NCBI GenBank assembly: GCA_963770545.1
Contig: CAVYQF010000010.1
Coordinates: 1 to 64,000 of the forward strand
Direction of reading: 5' to 3'
Length of the DNA stretch: 64,000 nt
From: RYN-230 sp963770545
GTDB taxonomy: Bacteria; Actinomycetota; Actinomycetes; Streptosporangiales; Streptosporangiaceae
The first letter of the stretch is position 1. Every line of letters begins with the position of its first letter. A program made the position numbers and the translations under genes. Shown in pieces: positions 48,557 through 57,395 of the stretch. Below the pieces are notes generated by a model. That model was given only the letters and a program-made list of their open reading frames with translations, did no database searches and was not told where the DNA came from.

Positions 48557-49309
48557 GTGGAGCGCACGGATTCGGGGGGAAGGCAACCCGTGCGGGGCTG
48601 GTCACCTGGCCCGGCGCTGGCCGCTTTTCATGACGGGGTGACCGTCATCTGCGAGATTTCCGCGCAGTTCGGGGACGCCGGGTGGAGTGCGCCGTCACCC
48701 TGCCCGGAATGGCGGGTCATAGACCTGGCCGGTCACTTGCGGTGCGTCGCCGACGATTTCCACGAATACCTCGATGACGCCCCGGCCAGCCGGCTCGCCC
48801 GCCTGATGGCCATGGGAGCGCACCCGGACGCCCTGGCCCGCAAGCTGGCCCGGCAGAACGCCGCGGAACTCGCCGCGCTGCCCGACGCCTCCGGGCCGGA
48901 GCACATCGAGGCGTTCGCCAGCTCCGCCCGGGCCTACGCGCAGCGCCTCCTGCCCATCTGGGATCTGCCCCATCACCAGTACCGGGACGTGCTGGTCACG
49001 GTGGGCGGAATGGCCGGCGCGGCGTGCGCGGAGTGGCATCTGCACGCCTGGGATCTCGCCCGGGCGCAGGGCAAGGACTACCGCCCCGCCGACCCGGACA
49101 TGCTGCTCCGCGGATGGATGGCGGGGATGCCGCACCTGCCTGCGGAAGGCGCCGGCCTGCCCTGGCTCGATCACGCCGTGGCGGCGGAGGTGGTGACGGC
49201 CCGCCGGGGAACGGCCGGGCCGGCCGTCCGCGAGGACCCGTGGCACGTCCTGCTGCGTGCATCAGGCAGGATTTCGCTGGGCAGGATTTCTCCCGGTCCG
49301 GTGCTGTAG
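48557..49309 (+). CDS. DinB/maleylpyruvate-isomerase-N-terminal family protein
   Basis: 250 residues. FHDGVTVICEISAQFGDAGWSAPSPCPEWRVIDLAGHLRCVADDFHEYL is the DinB-like metal-binding entry helix pair; the second His comes in AEWHLHAWDLARAQGKDYRP. The family includes mycothiol-dependent enzymes. The GTG at 48557 follows GGGAGGGACC. An in-frame extension to 48440 is Arg/Gly-rich and unlikely. It is followed 96 bases downstream by a class-V aminotransferase on the same strand, so the two may act together. Substrate unknown. Confidence 0.8.
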   Translation: MERTDSGGRQPVRGWSPGPALAAFHDGVTVICEISAQFGDAGWSAPSPCPEWRVIDLAGHLRCVADDFHEYLDDAPASRLARLMAMGAHPDALARKLARQNAAELAALPDASGPEHIEAFASSARAYAQRLLPIWDLPHHQYRDVLVTVGGMAGAACAEWHLHAWDLARAQGKDYRPADPDMLLRGWMAGMPHLPAEGAGLPWLDHAVAAEVVTARRGTAGPAVREDPWHVLLRASGRISLGRISPGPVL

Positions 49310-49405
49310 TCCTGAGCGGTCCAGCCCGGCTGCCCGCCGGTCCCGGTCCCCGGGAGCCCGGCGGGCCAGCCGCGCCGCGCAGGCTCGTCGAAGGGATGAG
49401 TGCTG

Positions 49406-50611
49406 ATGGGATTCGATGTCGTTTCCGTGCGGGCGGCCTATCCGGCCCTGGCGGATGGATTCGCCTACCTGGACGGTGCCGCGGGGACCCAGGTTCCGGT
49501 CGGCGTCATCGACGCCATCGGCGCCGCCTACCGGGCCGGCCTGGGCAACGCGGGCGGCGAGTTCCCGGCCAGCCACCGGTCGGCCGTGCTCACCGCCGAA
49601 TGCCGCCAGGCCGTCGCCGACCTGGTCGGCGGGAGCCCCGACGGGGTGATCCTGGGGCCGAACATGACCACCCTCACCTACCGGCTGGCCTACACGCTGG
49701 CCAGCCAGTGGGGCCCGGGAGACGAGGTGATCGTCTCCCGGCTCGACCATGACGCGAACGTCCGGCCCTGGATCCACGCCGCGCAGCGGGCCGGCGCCAC
49801 CGTCCGCTGGGCCGAAGTCGACATATCGACCGGGGAGCTTCCCTCGGCCCAGTACGCCGGCCTGGTATCCGAGCGGACCCGGCTGGTCGCGGTCACCGCG
49901 GCCAGCAACGTCCTGGGTACCCGGCCCGAGGTCGCCGCGATCACCGCCCAGGCGCGGGCGGTGGGAGCGCTCAGCTACGTGGACGGGGTGCACGCGACCC
50001 CGCACGGCCCGGTGGACATAGCCGCGCTCGGCGCGGATTTCTACGCGACCAGCGCCTACAAATGGTCCGGGCCGCATGTGGCGGCGGTAATCGCGGACCC
50101 GGGCCTGCTGGAGACGCTGCACCCGGACAAGCTGATGCCCGCCCCCAACTCGGTGCCCGAGCGCTTCGAGCAGGGCACGCCCCCCTTCGCCGACCTGGCC
50201 GGGGTCACCGCGGCCGCCGACCACCTGGCCCAGCTGGCGGGCAGTGCGCCCGGCCCGCGGCGGCAGCGGCTGCTCACCTCGATGGCCGCGGTGGAAGAGC
50301 ACGAGCAGGGCCTGTTCGCCGTCCTGCAGGACGGCCTGGCCGGGATGGGCCACGTCACCAGCTACGGGAAGGCGGCCCGCCGCGCGCCGACGGCCTACTT
50401 CACGGTGGACGGGCGCACACCCGGTGACGTCGCGCGGTACCTGGCCGGCCGGGGCGTCAACGTCTGGAGCGGGCACAACTACGCCTGGGAGCTGACCGGC
50501 GCTCTCGGTATCCGCGACTCCGGCGGCGCGGTCCGGGCGGGCCTGGTGCACTACAACGACCGGTCCGACGTGGACCGCCTCCTCGAGGCCCTGGCCGGCC
50601 TGGCCCGGTGA
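49406..50611 (+). CDS. Cysteine desulfurase-like class-V aminotransferase (TIGR01976-type)
   Basis: 401 residues, PLP-dependent fold. YLDGAAGTQVP near residue 23, GPNMTTLTYRLA, SRLDHDANVRPW, SYVDGVHATPHGPVD (PLP Asp/His) and the Schiff-base Lys in TSAYKWSGPH. The active-site Cys of true cysteine desulfurases is not evident in the expected loop, so sulfur transfer cannot be claimed. The ATG at 49406 follows AAGGGA; GTG 49400 is an in-frame alternative. Tail-to-tail with the GNAT gene with only one base between stops. Confidence 0.88.
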   Translation: MGFDVVSVRAAYPALADGFAYLDGAAGTQVPVGVIDAIGAAYRAGLGNAGGEFPASHRSAVLTAECRQAVADLVGGSPDGVILGPNMTTLTYRLAYTLASQWGPGDEVIVSRLDHDANVRPWIHAAQRAGATVRWAEVDISTGELPSAQYAGLVSERTRLVAVTAASNVLGTRPEVAAITAQARAVGALSYVDGVHATPHGPVDIAALGADFYATSAYKWSGPHVAAVIADPGLLETLHPDKLMPAPNSVPERFEQGTPPFADLAGVTAAADHLAQLAGSAPGPRRQRLLTSMAAVEEHEQGLFAVLQDGLAGMGHVTSYGKAARRAPTAYFTVDGRTPGDVARYLAGRGVNVWSGHNYAWELTGALGIRDSGGAVRAGLVHYNDRSDVDRLLEALAGLAR

Positions 50612-50612
50612 G

Positions 50613-51065
50613 TCAGTCGCCGGGGTCGTGGCCGGCGAAGGTGTAGCGGTACAGGCGGGTGGAGCGAGACTGGAAGCCGGCCCGCTCGTAGAGGCGGCCT
50701 GCTGCTTCGCGGGACGGGCGCGAGGTGAGGTCCACGGTCCTGGCCCCGGCCTGCTCGGCGATGCGCACCGCCTCGATCATCAGGACCTGCCCGATGCCCT
50801 GGCCCCGGGCGGCCTCGTCCACGATCACGTCCTCGATCCAGGCCCGCAACCCGGTGGGGATCTGGAACATGACCAGTGACAGCGTGCCGGAGATCTTCCC
50901 ATCCGAGCGGGCCATGAGCAGCGTGGTGGCACCCGAGCTGATCACCCCCTCCAGCACCGCCCGGTCAGCTGGGGGAGCACTGCTGGACAGCTGGGGCAGC
51001 AGGACGCCAAACGCCTCGACTACCTCATCAGTTACTTCACGCAATACTTCGACGCTCACAGTCAC
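50613..51065 (-). CDS. GNAT family N-acetyltransferase
   Basis: 150 residues, a single GNAT fold. Acetyl-CoA-binding motif A is VDEAARGQGIGQVLMIEAVRIAEQ (R/Q-x-x-G-x-G/A), preceded by IEDVIVD and followed by LTSRPSREAAGRLYERAGFQ. Substrate unknown. GTG start at 51065 with another in-frame GTG two codons later. Transcribed toward the aminotransferase and separated from the AzlCD operon by about 120 bases. Confidence 0.88.
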   Translation of the reverse strand: MTVSVEVLREVTDEVVEAFGVLLPQLSSSAPPADRAVLEGVISSGATTLLMARSDGKISGTLSLVMFQIPTGLRAWIEDVIVDEAARGQGIGQVLMIEAVRIAEQAGARTVDLTSRPSREAAGRLYERAGFQSRSTRLYRYTFAGHDPGD

Positions 51066-51189
51066 GCGGGCACTTTATCGTGCCGCCCGGCCGGGCCGCG
51101 GAAGGTCCGGGCGTCCGCACCGGGGGGGCCGCAGGGTCAGGCGATCGTCACTAGCACCTGATTACGCCAGGAGGTGGGCGCCCGCGACC

Positions 51190-51513
51190 TCAGGCCACGC
51201 CGAGGGCGTGCAGGCCGGCGGCGGTGCCCGCCGCCGCCACGATGACCACCAGGAACGGCGCGCGGAGCAGGAGTGCGGCGGCGGCCGCGCCCAGGCCGGC
51301 CAGCCGGGCCGGGTCGATGGCCAGGGACTGGCCGTGGCCCACGGCCTGCACCGCGATCAGGGCGGCGAGCAGCGCCACCGGGACCAGGGCGGCGAACCGC
51401 TGCGCCCGGGGATGAGCCAGCCACCGCGGCGGCACAGTCAGCCCGGCCAGCTTGAGCGCGTAGCAGCACACCGCGGTAACCAGCACGGCGATCCAGGTCG
51501 CGCTCACCGGCAC
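51190..51513 (-). CDS. azlD: AzlD-type small membrane subunit
   Basis: 107 residues with about four membrane helices (WIAVLVTAVCCYALKLAG, FAALVPVALLAALIAVQAV, LAGLGAAAAALLLRAPFLVVIVAAAG). Size and position after AzlC identify the small subunit of the AzlCD/YgaZH branched-chain amino acid exporter. Its start overlaps the azlC end by 10 bases. Confidence 0.87.
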   Translation of the reverse strand: MPVSATWIAVLVTAVCCYALKLAGLTVPPRWLAHPRAQRFAALVPVALLAALIAVQAVGHGQSLAIDPARLAGLGAAAAALLLRAPFLVVIVAAAGTAAGLHALGVA

Positions 51514-52241
51514 GGCCTGCCGCCGGCGGGCAGCAGCGCCGCGCCGAGCGCCGCGACCGCGGCCAGCACCACCGGAAGCCCGGGCGGGAAGAACGGGGTG
51601 GCAGCGAGGGCGCTGGCGGCCCCGGCCAGCGCGACCGCCCGCTCGGTCCGGCCGTCACGCAGCCGCGGCCACAGCAGCGCCAGGAACGCCGCCGGCCCCA
51701 CCACGTCCAGGCCGAGGGAGCCGGGAGAGCCCAGCCGGCCCGCGCCCAGCGCACCCGCCAGGGTCGCCGCGTTCCAGGTCAGGTACAGGCTGGCGAAGGT
51801 GGCCAGGAACCCGGCCCGGGCCGCGGGCCGCCCCGGCCGGCCCAGGGCCTGCTGGCCCAGCGCCACCGCCGTCAACTCATCAGTGATGCCCTGCGCCGCG
51901 AGCAGCCGGAACGGGCCGCGGAAGCCCAGCAAGCTGGCCAGGCGCAGGCCGTACAGGCCGTTGCGGCTGCCGAGCAGGACCGCACTGGCGGTCCCCGCGA
52001 TGAGGTTGCCGCCGCCAGCGACCGCGGCGGCCAGCGCAAACTGCGACGCGCCGGTGTAGGCGACCAGGCTGAGCACGCAGGCCTGCGCCGGGCTCAGCCC
52101 GGAGGCCACGGCGGCGGCGCCGAACGCGAGGCCGGAGGTGCCCACGGCCAGCCCGAGAGCGATGCCGTCCCGGGCGGCCCGCTTCACCGGCTCCGCTGAA
52201 GTCGCGGCCCGCCGCACCGGCTCCGTTGAAGTCTCTGCCAT
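51504..52241 (-). CDS. azlC: AzlC-type branched-chain amino acid exporter subunit
   Basis: 245 residues. After a 25-residue charged start come the family motifs GLAVGTSGLAFGAAAVASGLSPAQACVLSLVAYTGASQFALAA and GSRNGLYGLRLASLLGFRG...AQGITDELTAVA. Five to six membrane helices. AzlCD pairs export branched-chain amino acids or analogues. The AraC regulator lies immediately upstream on the same strand, which suggests it controls this exporter. Confidence 0.9.
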   Translation of the reverse strand: MAETSTEPVRRAATSAEPVKRAARDGIALGLAVGTSGLAFGAAAVASGLSPAQACVLSLVAYTGASQFALAAAVAGGGNLIAGTASAVLLGSRNGLYGLRLASLLGFRGPFRLLAAQGITDELTAVALGQQALGRPGRPAARAGFLATFASLYLTWNAATLAGALGAGRLGSPGSLGLDVVGPAAFLALLWPRLRDGRTERAVALAGAASALAATPFFPPGLPVVLAAVAALGAALLPAGGRPCR

Positions 52242-52302
52242 ACCAGGAGGTTAGGGCGGGCCCCGGCGCGCTGACTTGAACGTTATTGCGGCGGCGCCAG
52301 GC

Positions 52303-53256
52303 TCAGGCCCCGGTTGCCCCCGGTGCCCCCGGTGCCCCCGGCGCCCGCGCGGCGCGGGCTGGCCTGGGGCGCGCGAGGCCCGCACGGGCCCGCTGATAGG
52401 CCCCGGGCGGCACCCCCACGATGCGCTTGAAGTGCCGGGTCAGGTGCGCCTGGTCGGCGAAGCCCGCCTCGGCGGCAGCCTGCGCGGGCGGCACCCCGCG
52501 GTCCAGAAGCGTCCGGGCCTGCCGCACCCGGAGCTGGTTGAGGTAGACGTGCGGCGGCAGCCCGGTCTCCGCCCGGAAGGCCCGGATCAGGGCGTAGGGC
52601 CCGACCCCGGCCGCCTGCGCCAGCTCTTCGAGCGTAGGCGGCTCCAGTACCCGCTCATGCAGCAACGACAGCGCCGTCCGTACCGCAGGGCGGGCTTGGC
52701 GCGGGCGCGACCGGCGGCCGGCCCGGGCGTGCTCGCGCAGCAGGCCGGCCAGGGCGGCGTGCAGCAGGCTGGCGGAGGCCAGCGGGTCGCCATGCTCCGC
52801 GGCCAGGTGGGCGGCCCGGACCAGCCGGGCGCTGCGCGGGTCGTCCACGACTGTGTCCGGGAAGAACGGGCTGCCCGTCGTTCCGGTCAGCTCCGCGCCG
52901 GCCTCCCGGACCACGCTGACCGCCGGGTAGAGCACCCGGTAGGACCAGCCTTCCGGGACGCCAGCCTGCCCGGTGTGCACCATCTCGGGGTTGAGCAGGG
53001 CGACCGTCCCGCGGCCGGCCCGCAACAGGCTGCCGCCGTAACGGAACTCCTCCACCCCGTCCTCGATCAGCGCGAGCGTGTAGCTCTCATGCGTGTGCCG
53101 GGCGTAGCGGTGCGTCACGTACGTGGCCCGCAGCAGGTCGACCCCGGGCACGGCCGCGTGCCGCCAGTAACGCGCTATCTCCCCGGCCGGAGCGTCGTGG
53201 CCGCCGTGGTCACGCTGGGGCGGCCCGCCGGGCGGCTCGTGACGGGAGGGCTCCAC
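52303..53256 (-). CDS. AraC family regulator with N-terminal cupin-like domain
   Basis: 317 residues. N-terminal ligand domain (VTHRYARHTHESYTLALIEDGVEEFRYGG) of the AraC_binding type, and C-terminal double helix-turn-helix with LEELAQAAGVGPYALIRAFRAETGLPPHVYLNQLRVRQARTLLDRG and AAEAGFADQAHLTRHFKRIVGVPPGAYQ. Such regulators are frequently found beside AzlC/AzlD genes. The last ~35 residues are a Pro/Ala/Gly repeat (GAPGAPGATGA) encoded by a GGTGCCCCC-type microsatellite. It is 61 bases upstream of azlC in the direction of transcription. Confidence 0.88.
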   Translation of the reverse strand: MEPSRHEPPGGPPQRDHGGHDAPAGEIARYWRHAAVPGVDLLRATYVTHRYARHTHESYTLALIEDGVEEFRYGGSLLRAGRGTVALLNPEMVHTGQAGVPEGWSYRVLYPAVSVVREAGAELTGTTGSPFFPDTVVDDPRSARLVRAAHLAAEHGDPLASASLLHAALAGLLREHARAGRRSRPRQARPAVRTALSLLHERVLEPPTLEELAQAAGVGPYALIRAFRAETGLPPHVYLNQLRVRQARTLLDRGVPPAQAAAEAGFADQAHLTRHFKRIVGVPPGAYQRARAGLARPRPARAARAPGAPGAPGATGA

Positions 53257-53275
53257 GGCACCAGTACAGCACCTG

Positions 53276-53440
53276 ACCCGGGCCGGCCGGGCCGTCGCGG
53301 TGGTGTCACCGGATCAGGCGGCGGTGGCCGCCATCGGCCGTAACGTGCTCGACCCGGCCCGGCGGGCCCCGGCGGCGCGTGCGGGGCACGCGCAGGCCGG
53401 GGCCGCGCTGGACCGGGTCGGTACCGTCTGGAACGGTTGA
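53276..53440 (+). pseudogene. Possible 3' remnant of a patatin-like phospholipase gene
   Basis: A short frame ending at TGA 53440 encodes VAVVSPDQAAVAAIGRNVLDPARRAPAARAGHAQAG..., which resembles the C-terminal end of actinobacterial patatin-like phospholipases (the GxNxLDPARRxxxAxAGxAQ pattern). Nothing of the catalytic N-terminal part is present; upstream of 53243 the frame is closed and the AraC gene starts. I take it as a decayed fragment, with moderate uncertainty because the match rests on memory of the family. Confidence 0.4.
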
Positions 53441-53458
53441 GGTTAGGAGGCCCCCTGG

Positions 53459-54838
53459 TTAAGAGGCGTAGTCGAGCAGCGGCTGGGCCCGGCTGGGGTG
53501 GCGCAGCTTGGACAGCGACTGCTTCTCCAGCTGCCGGATCCGCTCCCGGGTCAGGCCGAGCGCCCGGCCAATCTCATCCAGCGTGTGCGGGTTGCCGTCG
53601 TACAGGCCGAACCGCATGGCCATGATGGTGGCCTCGCGCTGGGTCAGCCCGTCCAGGGCATGCCGCAGCTGGTCGGCCATCAGCTGCCGGTCCACCAGCT
53701 CGGAAGCCTCCGGGGCGTCCACGTCCTCGATGAGGTCACCGATGCTGGTCTCGCCGTCCTCGCCGATGGTCGAGTCCAGGCTGATCGGCTGGCGGCTGGT
53801 GCGCAGCAGCTCCTCGATCTGGTCCGGGGTCCGGTCCAGCTCGACGGCGAGCTCCTCAGGGGTAGGCTCACGGCCCAGGCGCTGGTGCATGTCCCGCTCG
53901 ACCCGGCTGAGCTTGCTCAGCATCTCGAGCACGTGCACCGGCAGCCGGATGGTGCGGGCCGAGTCAGCGAAACCGCGCTGGATGGCCTGCCGGATCCACC
54001 ACATCGCGTAGGTGGAGAACTTGTAGCCCTTGGTGTAGTCGAACTTCTCGACCGCCCGGATCAGGCCCAGGTTGCCTTCCTGGACCACGTCGAGCAGGGA
54101 CAGCCCGCGGTCGCTGTACTTCTTGGCCACCGACACCACGAGCCGGAGGTTCGCCTCCAGCATGTGCGCCTTGGCGCGCCTGCCGTCCTCGGCGACCTCC
54201 TCCAGGTCCCGCCGGTACGCCTCGTCCAGGCTCGGCTCTGTGGCCAGCTTGTGCTCGGCGAACAGGCCTGCCTCGATCCGCTTGGCCAGGTTGACCTCCT
54301 GCTCCGCGGTGAGCAGGCTGGTCCGCCCGATGGACTTCAGGTACGTGTGCACCGAGTCGCCCATGACGGACGTCTGGTCGTCCAGGTCCACCTCGGCCAG
54401 CGCCGGCTGTACCGGCTCCGGGGTCACCGCGGCCCGCGGCTCCGCGGGACCGTCCTCGGCCAGCGCGACCGCCTCGGCCTCAGCCTCAGCGTCCGGGCTG
54501 TCCAGCGCGGGCTCCTCGGGAGCGTCCAGCGGCGGCGTCAGTTGTGCAGTAGTCATGTCCTCCGTGCCCGTCCGTGCTCGCTTGGGGGCAGTACCCGTGC
54601 CCTCGGGGGCAGTGCCCGCACCCGGCTCATCACCCAGTCGCACCCCGGCTTCCGCCAGTTCGCGGATGATGGACCGGCCCTCTGCGGGGGAAACGCCCGC
54701 CTCACCGAACGCCGCGCGCAACTCGGTCAGGGACAGGTACCCCTGTCCGCGGCCCAGCTGGATCAGCTCGTCCACACGCATGGTGGCCGCCTCGTCGGCA
54801 ACCTCGGGCTCCCGCCTGGCGGTGGCATTCCTTGGCAT
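53459..54838 (-). CDS. Principal-type sigma-70 factor (SigA/HrdB-like)
   Basis: 459 residues. Region 1.1 (MRVDELIQLGRGQGYLSLTELRAAFGEAG), an acidic linker, region 1.2 (DSVHTYLKSIGRTSLLTAEQEVNLAKRIEAGL), regions 2.1-2.4 (GLSLLDVVQEGNLGLIRAVEKFDYTKGYKFSTYAMWWIRQAIQR), region 3, and region 4.2 (TLDEIGRALGLTRERIRQLEKQSLSKLRHP). Presence of region 1.1 marks a group 1 factor, although a HrdB paralogue cannot be excluded. The ATG at 54838 follows GGGAGGAGG. The leader contains an 11-bp hairpin. Arg-Asn-Ala-Thr start residues and length agree with relatives of HrdB. Confidence 0.92.
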   Translation of the reverse strand: MPRNATARREPEVADEAATMRVDELIQLGRGQGYLSLTELRAAFGEAGVSPAEGRSIIRELAEAGVRLGDEPGAGTAPEGTGTAPKRARTGTEDMTTAQLTPPLDAPEEPALDSPDAEAEAEAVALAEDGPAEPRAAVTPEPVQPALAEVDLDDQTSVMGDSVHTYLKSIGRTSLLTAEQEVNLAKRIEAGLFAEHKLATEPSLDEAYRRDLEEVAEDGRRAKAHMLEANLRLVVSVAKKYSDRGLSLLDVVQEGNLGLIRAVEKFDYTKGYKFSTYAMWWIRQAIQRGFADSARTIRLPVHVLEMLSKLSRVERDMHQRLGREPTPEELAVELDRTPDQIEELLRTSRQPISLDSTIGEDGETSIGDLIEDVDAPEASELVDRQLMADQLRHALDGLTQREATIMAMRFGLYDGNPHTLDEIGRALGLTRERIRQLEKQSLSKLRHPSRAQPLLDYAS

Positions 54839-54871
54839 CGAGGCACCTCCTCCCTTCGTGGGCTCGCAGTG

Positions 54872-54897
54872 CGCGGATACGCCAGCGCGTATCCGCG
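54872..54897 (-). promoter_or_regulatory. Hairpin in the leader of the sigma factor gene
   Basis: Perfect 11-bp stem (CGCGGATACGC, 54872-54882, with 54887-54897) around CAGC. It lies 34 bases upstream of the start codon on the transcribed side, just before the ribosome binding site. It could modulate translation or mRNA stability, or be a protein-binding dyad. No T-run follows, so a terminator is less likely. Confidence 0.5.
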
Positions 54898-55118
54898 ACA
54901 TCGGTGTGCTCCATCGGTCCGCAGCACTTGCTACTGTGAAGCGCGGGCACTATGTATTAACGCCGCAGGGAGCCAAATGTTCCCGCCAAGTGCCAGTGTG
55001 CTGTCGCACCGTGCCCGCGCGCAGATAGCGCTGTGCCCATTCTCTGCCGCCATGATGTGCGCGTCTGCCCCCACGGAATGAGAACGCCGCCGGCGCGCCG
55101 CTTTAGTCCTGCCGGGCC

Positions 55119-56315
55119 CTAGTCCTGGCGCGCCAGCAACCTCAGCGCCTGCAGGTCGGGCTTGCCCGAAGCCAGCAACGGGACGGCCGGCACCACCACG
55201 ACCGCCCGCGGCGCCGCGTAATCCGGGAGCCGGCCGCGAGCGAACCCGCGCAGGACATCCAGGCCCGGGGGGGCCGCCGGGTCCGCGGGCACCACGATCG
55301 CGGTGACCACCTCCCCCCACTCCGGATCGGGCCGGCCGACCACCACGGCCTCCCGCACGCCCGGACAGGCTTCCAGCACGGAAGCCACCTGGTCCGCGGC
55401 GACCTTCTCGCCGCCGGTGTTGATCATGCCGTCGGCGCGGCCCCGGACCACCAGCCGGCCCGACGCGTCCACCTCGCCCAGGTCGGACGTGACGAACCAG
55501 CCGCCGTCCAGGGCGGCCGCGGTGAGATCAGGCCGTCCCCGGTACCCGGAGAACAGCACCGGCCCGGCCAGCTCGATCCGGCCGCCAGGGCCGGTCCGGG
55601 CCAAGACCCCGTCGAGTGGTGCCCCGTCATAGACGCAGCCCCCGCACGTCTCGGACATCCCGTAGGTAGTGATCACCCGGGCCCCGGCCGCGGCCGCCTC
55701 GGCGTGCAGCCCGGCCGGCACCGCGCCCCCGCCGAGCAGGATCGCGCGGAAACCCGCCAGCACGTCGCGGCCACCGGGCGCGTCCAGGAGGTGGCGCACC
55801 TGGGTCGGGACCAGCGATACGTACTGGGCGCCCAGCGCGGCGGCGGCCGTCGCGTCGAGCCGCTCGCACACGACCGGCGGGACGCCGGACAGCAGCGAGC
55901 GCAGGAACACCTGCAAACCCGAGATGTGACTCGGCGGCAGGCAGGACAGCCAGGTCTCGCCAGGGCGGGCGCCGATCCGGGCCAGGCTGGCCCGCGCCGA
56001 ATGGGTGAGTGCCGCCGCGCTCAGCTCAGCGCCTTTCGGCTGGCCGGTGGACCCGGAGGTGGCGATCACGACCGCGGTCCCCGGGACCAGCGCGGGAGAG
56101 TGATCCCGGGCCAGCCGTTGGGTGCCTTCGAGGGTTTCCAGGGTGGCGGGGCGGAGCGCCTGGAGCAGGGCCGCAACCCGCTCGGCGGGCAGCCTGGGAT
56201 CGACGGGCAGGATGGCCGGCCCGGTCCCGTCCAGGGCACCGCTGAGCGCCTCCATCAGCCTTCCCGCCCCCTCGGCCGCGGGAAGCAGCACTGCGTGCAG
56301 CGGGCGGGAGGTCAT
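55119..56315 (-). CDS. menE: o-Succinylbenzoate-CoA ligase
   Basis: 398 residues, AMP-forming acyl-CoA synthetase fold. P-loop IATSGSTGQPKGAE (about 131-144), ITTYGMSETCGGCVYDG, the hinge SDLGEVDASGRLVVRGRADGMINTGGEKV, and the C-terminal catalytic Lys in LASGKPDLQAL. Shorter than general acyl-CoA synthetases, as usual for MenE. It activates OSB in classical menaquinone synthesis. The assignment is fixed by divergent menC and menD neighbours. The start ATG 56315 has no clear ribosome binding site and lies only 51 bases from the divergent menC start, so leaderless translation is possible. Confidence 0.93.
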   Translation of the reverse strand: MTSRPLHAVLLPAAEGAGRLMEALSGALDGTGPAILPVDPRLPAERVAALLQALRPATLETLEGTQRLARDHSPALVPGTAVVIATSGSTGQPKGAELSAAALTHSARASLARIGARPGETWLSCLPPSHISGLQVFLRSLLSGVPPVVCERLDATAAAALGAQYVSLVPTQVRHLLDAPGGRDVLAGFRAILLGGGAVPAGLHAEAAAAGARVITTYGMSETCGGCVYDGAPLDGVLARTGPGGRIELAGPVLFSGYRGRPDLTAAALDGGWFVTSDLGEVDASGRLVVRGRADGMINTGGEKVAADQVASVLEACPGVREAVVVGRPDPEWGEVVTAIVVPADPAAPPGLDVLRGFARGRLPDYAAPRAVVVVPAVPLLASGKPDLQALRLLARQD

Positions 56316-56366
56316 CTCGGTAAGGTTATCCGGGCAGATCAGGGACGAGGCGGGAGGGTCTTTCAC

Positions 56367-57377
56367 GTGGCCGACTGGCAGCGTCCGGGCCCGGAACCGC
56401 GCGACCGGGCCGCGGCGGCGCTGCCGGGACTGCGCGCGTTCGCGATCCCGATGCGCACCCGCTTCCGCGGCATCACGGTCCGGGAAGGGGCGCTGATCCA
56501 GGGCCCCGCCGGATGGGCGGAGTTCTCCCCGTTCGCGGAGTACGGGCCGCGCGAAAGCGCCCGCTGGCTGGCCTGCGCCCTGGAAGCGGCCTGGGACGGC
56601 TGGCCCGCGCCGCTGCGTGACCAGGTGCCGGTCAACGTGACCGTGCCCGCGGTCGGCCCGCAGGACGCCCACCGCATCGTGGCCGGCTCCGGCTGCCGGA
56701 CCGCGAAGGTGAAGGTCGCCGAGCGCGGCCAGCCGGAGGCCGCGGATCTGGCCCGGGTGGAGGCGGTCCGCGACGCGCTGGGACCCGGCGGCCGGATCCG
56801 GGTCGACGCCAACGGCGGGTGGGATGTGGACACCGCCGCCCGGATGCTCAGCGAGCTCGGCCGGTTCGGGCTCGAGTACGCCGAGCAGCCCTGCGCCACG
56901 CTGGACGAGCTGGCCGCGCTGCGCCGCCGGGTGGCGGTCCCGGTCGCCGCGGACGAGTCGATCCGGAAGGCCGAGGACCCGCTGGCCGTGCGGGCCGCCG
57001 GCGCGGCGGACATCGTGATGCTGAAGGCCCAGCCGCTGGGCGGGGTGGCGGCCGCGCTGCGGATCGCCGAGGCCTGCGGGCTGCCGGTGGTGGTGTCCAG
57101 CGCGGTGGAGTCCTCGGTGGGCCTGGCCGCCGGGGTGGCCCTCGCCGCGGCGCTGCCGGACCTGCGGTACGCGTGCGGCCTGGCCACGATGAGCCTGCTG
57201 ACCGGCGACGTTACCGCCGATCCGCTGGCTGAGCAGGCCGGTTACCTGCCGGTTCGCCGGCCGCCGGTCGATCCGCAACGGCTGGCGCAGTGGCAGTCAG
57301 ACCCCGCACCGTGGCGGGCGCGCGTGGCGGAGGCGGCGGACTTCCTCGGCGAGGCCGTCCCGGCCGGGCCGGCCTGA
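56367..57377 (+). CDS. menC: o-Succinylbenzoate synthase
   Basis: 336 residues, enolase superfamily. The catalytic Lys pair appears as TAKVKV, metal ligands as RVDANGGWD, LEYAEQP and VAADESI, and the second-side Lys as VMLKAQPLGG. The product dehydrates SHCHC to OSB in menaquinone synthesis. The GTG at 56367 follows GGGAGGG by 9 bases; the open frame extending upstream into menE is antisense shadow. It is followed by menD after 18 bases. Confidence 0.94.
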   Translation: MADWQRPGPEPRDRAAAALPGLRAFAIPMRTRFRGITVREGALIQGPAGWAEFSPFAEYGPRESARWLACALEAAWDGWPAPLRDQVPVNVTVPAVGPQDAHRIVAGSGCRTAKVKVAERGQPEAADLARVEAVRDALGPGGRIRVDANGGWDVDTAARMLSELGRFGLEYAEQPCATLDELAALRRRVAVPVAADESIRKAEDPLAVRAAGAADIVMLKAQPLGGVAAALRIAEACGLPVVVSSAVESSVGLAAGVALAAALPDLRYACGLATMSLLTGDVTADPLAEQAGYLPVRRPPVDPQRLAQWQSDPAPWRARVAEAADFLGEAVPAGPA

Positions 57378-57395
57378 CGTGGCCGGCCCCGGCCC

